Shown here: positions 61,669-64,000 of the stretch, piece by piece
Position numbering within the stretch: the first letter of the stretch is position 1
Layout: every line of letters starts with the position of its first letter
Source: Pseudomonas sp. R5(2019)
GTDB taxonomy: Bacteria > Pseudomonadota > Gammaproteobacteria > Pseudomonadales > Pseudomonadaceae
Direction: 5' to 3'
Assembly (NCBI RefSeq): GCF_009905435.1
Contig: NZ_JAAAMT010000008.1
Location: 95,014 to 159,013 of the forward strand
Length of the DNA: 64,000 nt
The notes under the pieces: generated by a model
What the model was told of the DNA's origin: nothing
Database searches by the model: none
What the model saw: the letters and a program-made list of their open reading frames with translations, nothing else
Position numbers and translations under genes: made by a program

Positions 61669-62439
61669 TCAAGGTGCAGTTCGCGATTCGCGGTCCATGT
61701 CTTCGGGCCATTGGACTTTAGGGGCCAGGCGCATGGCGAGGTTGTACCAGGGCACGTCGTTGTGATCCTGGGGTGGGTCAGGGGGTGGCAGTGCCTCGGG
61801 GCCTTTCTGCATGTAGGTACAGATGTAGGCCCAGGCATGTTCGTCGGCGCCCATGGTGCTGAGGTGGAAGCGGTCGATGACCTTGTTCGTGCCCGGGGCG
61901 ACGATGGAAAGGACGACGCCCACCCTGATGATGACTCCATGGGTACTGGCGCTGATTTGCCTCCAGCGCTCGGCGCGTACTTGCGACCAGTCATAAGCGA
62001 CTGGTGCTACATACCAGCGTTCGAAGGGGTTCCACCAACGTTCTTTGAAGTTGTAGGCGTAGATTCTTCTGCGGGTGCGGTTGAAGCGCAGGGGTAAGTC
62101 GCGCGGGGCAGCGATGGATGATTTCAGCATCCAACATGTTATCCAGAGACAGGTCAGTATGCCGGCGGGACCGAACCCCAAAAATAACCAAAGATCAGTA
62201 CTGTCCCACCCCCAGATAAGCGCAATTAGCATGACAATAGAGCATAGACCTCCAATTGGAGCTAACCAGATAAGAAATCCACGCGCTTGCCAAGATGCTC
62301 TAGGCATCTCCAGATATACCTCATTCATATGATTGGGCGAGTCAAATCCCAACGAAGGCACTAGCGTCGGCAGCTCTTCGGGCGCTGGTAAATCCTCTCG
62401 CCAACCAATACAAGGCGGATCAAGTAGTGGCCGTGCCAT
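61669..62439 (-). CDS. DUF6708-like membrane protein, probable immunity of the first effector
   Basis: 256 residues. Helix pair at about 55-110 (GFLIWLAPIGGLCSIVMLIA, LWLFLGFGPAGILTCLWITCWML), then LPLRFNRTRRRIYAYNFKE, which corresponds to the RINRKSRRIYYAP segment of the other two. Lacks their C-terminal helix pair. Starts 2 bases after the effector stop. Distant from the other two copies, as expected if it matches a different effector. Confidence 0.72.
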   Translation of the reverse strand: MARPLLDPPCIGWREDLPAPEELPTLVPSLGFDSPNHMNEVYLEMPRASWQARGFLIWLAPIGGLCSIVMLIALIWGWDSTDLWLFLGFGPAGILTCLWITCWMLKSSIAAPRDLPLRFNRTRRRIYAYNFKERWWNPFERWYVAPVAYDWSQVRAERWRQISASTHGVIIRVGVVLSIVAPGTNKVIDRFHLSTMGADEHAWAYICTYMQKGPEALPPPDPPQDHNDVPWYNLAMRLAPKVQWPEDMDRESRTAP

Positions 62440-62441
62440 TT

Positions 62442-64000
62442 TCAGTCACCCCTCTTGCGATTCGTTGTTACGGTGTCCATCTTGTCTTCCTTGACGATAA
62501 GTCGAGCATGGCCGGCCTCATCGCTGCGGTCTGGCCAAAAGTAGACGGTCAGTTGCATGGCGTTGATGTCGTAGAAGGTGTCCAGTTCGATCGAGCCGCG
62601 AATCAGCAGCGTGCAGGACTCTTCATCGAGTTCCAGATGCGGCAGCGTGCTGTCATGGTCATAGTCGTTTTGCAACGGCAAGGGCGGTGGTTGCAACGAA
62701 GGCGTACTGTCGCTGCGGCCACTGGCAATCACCTGTTCAGCAGTGTGTGGACGGTAAACGGTGAGCGCCCAATCGTAACGAGATGCACCGGGGACAAAGC
62801 CGGGGAGTTGGATGGCGTAGCGAAGGTAAGGCGCCCACTGAACGTCGGAGCCGACTGATGCGCCAATGCCGATGGTGCGCGTACTGCCCAAGGGCTGAAT
62901 GCGGGTATGGATGCCCACTTCCGCAGTCAGTCCAAGCGCGGCGGCGTTTAGGGCGGCGATGGCGGTATCGAAGTGCTCGGCCGTGGTCCATTGCCGGTGC
63001 TGTCGCGGCAACCCCCACAAGCTGTGCCGGGCCCAAAGTTCAAGCGCAGCGGACTCAGCTTTCTTGGCCGCCGTAGCGAATGCATAGGCGGCAAGTCCCA
63101 GAGCAATCGCGAGCCCCAGTGGGCCGAGCAGAATGGTAGCGGGTGCGATTGCGCCTGCGATGCCCGTGACGGCGGCAACAACGGAAAAGGCGGCAGCAAC
63201 GATATACGCCACAGAAGCCGATGTATCCCCCTTTTTCGCTACCCTTCCCGCCGCCAACCCAAACTGCACCCCATCCATGATCCCGGCCACTGCCGCAATC
63301 GCCCCGCCGTACTGCATCACCCGCGTCCCCATGGGCTTAGTCGCGCCAGCCACAGTCGTCGTCAACCCCGGCCGCAACGCCTTTAACGCAACCCCCGCAG
63401 CCTCCACTCCCACTCCCATCACCCCCACCGACGACGACCAGACCGCCGCCAGCGCTTCGTCATGACTGCTTCCTGCCGTCCGCGAGAGGGCCTTCAGGCT
63501 ATTGCGCAAACTGTCCTGCACGAACCACAAACTCCCCAACACCAACAGCGTGTTTCCAGCGTTGTCACGCAAGCCGCGCAGGGCCCGCGTCGCCATCTGC
63601 CGGGCTTCAGCCGCGCCGATGGACATGCTTTGCGTGACTCGCTCGGCGCTGTCCTGCAGGCTCGCCGCGCCGATGTGGATGCTGCGCAAAGCTTCACCCC
63701 TGCCGAAATCGCCGCTCGCGCGCAGTTGTGCAAGCCGGGCCAGCAGCGCTTCGGTGCTTTCCAGCGTCCAGACGCTGACGTCGATCAGGGTGCGGTTGTT
63801 CCGGGCGCTGGCGATGCTCAGGGCGCCGCTGAGGACCATGGCGCGGACCTTGTTGGCCGCCGGTTTGTTGAAACGCTGGTCGATGCTGGCGAGCAGTTCG
63901 CCGGTGCGTTGGTGGAGGGTGTCGTTGAGCAGTGTCAGGTACTCGCCGAGCGTCAGCGTCAGCACCACCTGGGTGATGCGCTGACCGCTGTAGCGCAGCA
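62442..64000 (-). CDS. Second VasX-like T6SS effector, C-terminal part (5' end outside window)
   Basis: The frame is open to the window edge; about 519 residues are visible, so this is the C-terminal half of a ~1000-residue effector. Long helical part (residues 1-200 of the visible portion), hydrophobic segments (YIVAAAFSVVAAVTGIAGAI, ILLGPLGLAIALGLAAYAF), then a beta-rich tail like that of the 57462 effector: EESCTLLIRGSIELDTFY resembles its C-terminal region in kind, not in sequence. The GTG at 63968 is internal. Confidence 0.75.
   Translation of the reverse strand, partial: LRYSGQRITQVVLTLTLGEYLTLLNDTLHQRTGELLASIDQRFNKPAANKVRAMVLSGALSIASARNNRTLIDVSVWTLESTEALLARLAQLRASGDFGRGEALRSIHIGAASLQDSAERVTQSMSIGAAEARQMATRALRGLRDNAGNTLLVLGSLWFVQDSLRNSLKALSRTAGSSHDEALAAVWSSSVGVMGVGVEAAGVALKALRPGLTTTVAGATKPMGTRVMQYGGAIAAVAGIMDGVQFGLAAGRVAKKGDTSASVAYIVAAAFSVVAAVTGIAGAIAPATILLGPLGLAIALGLAAYAFATAAKKAESAALELWARHSLWGLPRQHRQWTTAEHFDTAIAALNAAALGLTAEVGIHTRIQPLGSTRTIGIGASVGSDVQWAPYLRYAIQLPGFVPGASRYDWALTVYRPHTAEQVIASGRSDSTPSLQPPPLPLQNDYDHDSTLPHLELDEESCTLLIRGSIELDTFYDINAMQLTVYFWPDRSDEAGHARLIVKEDKMDTVTTNRKRGD

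Overview
The window looks like a chromosomal segment of a fluorescent-type Pseudomonas. It is GC-rich, opens inside the alginate biosynthesis operon, is sprinkled with Pseudomonas-style REP inverted repeats (GTAGGAGC / GTGGGAGC ends), and closes in a type VI secretion effector locus. No rRNA, tRNA or CRISPR array was seen.

Region 1 (1-8.5 kb) is the distal half of the alginate operon: algK, algE, algG, algX, algL and algA. The acetylation genes algI, algJ and algF, normally between algL and algA, are absent: only 104 bases separate the two genes. AlgX also appears to have Asn in place of its catalytic His, so the locus looks built for non-acetylated alginate. Small genes and REPs follow to 9.8 kb.

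Region 2 (9.8-28.4 kb) is a large catabolic locus. In order it encodes an MmgE/PrpD-family protein, an SDR dehydrogenase, PxpB/PxpC/PxpA, a biotin carrier, a biotin carboxylase, a second carrier-like protein without the biotin lysine, a PLP aminotransferase, a PAS-AraC regulator, a complete LivJHMGF-type importer, an FAD amine/amino-acid oxidoreductase, a two-subunit TPP decarboxylase, a flavodoxin-fold NAD(P)H oxidoreductase and a VOC protein. A bipartite motif (TGCARAAAMCCGCA-N17-ATKCAAGCC) lies in front of three transcription units, and a weaker copy in front of a fourth. It is probably the operator of the AraC protein and ties the locus into one regulon for import and breakdown of an amino-acid- or lactam-like compound whose identity I cannot determine.

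Region 3 (28.4-38 kb) is accessory: a YafO-like toxin with an unusual small partner, an ABC-F ATPase, and a strikingly AT-rich five-gene minus-strand operon. That operon encodes a nucleotidyltransferase, an acetate-kinase-like protein with a PEP-utiliser-like tail, an unknown protein, an adenosylhomocysteinase-like protein and a MATE exporter. It looks like an undescribed small-molecule synthesis and export system acquired by transfer. A 27-base repeat of a gene 3' end occurs on both sides of this region.

Region 4 (38-46.5 kb) is a second catabolic operon under a divergent TetR gene with a clear palindromic operator: a DgcA/TMADH-like flavin oxidoreductase, a DddP-type M24 protein, a polar amino-acid ABC importer and a DpkA/Ldh-type reductase. 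N-methylated or betaine/sulfonium amino acids are plausible substrates.

Region 5 (46.5-55.6 kb) is mixed: small genes, a tandem universal stress protein, a gene broken at a G11 tract, tandem 146-base repeats, remnants of a sulfonate-use locus, and a LysR-MFS-M20 amidohydrolase group. Region 6 (55.6-64 kb, minus strand) holds two VasX-like T6SS effector modules with a DUF4123 adaptor and three DUF6708-like membrane proteins that are the probable immunity factors.
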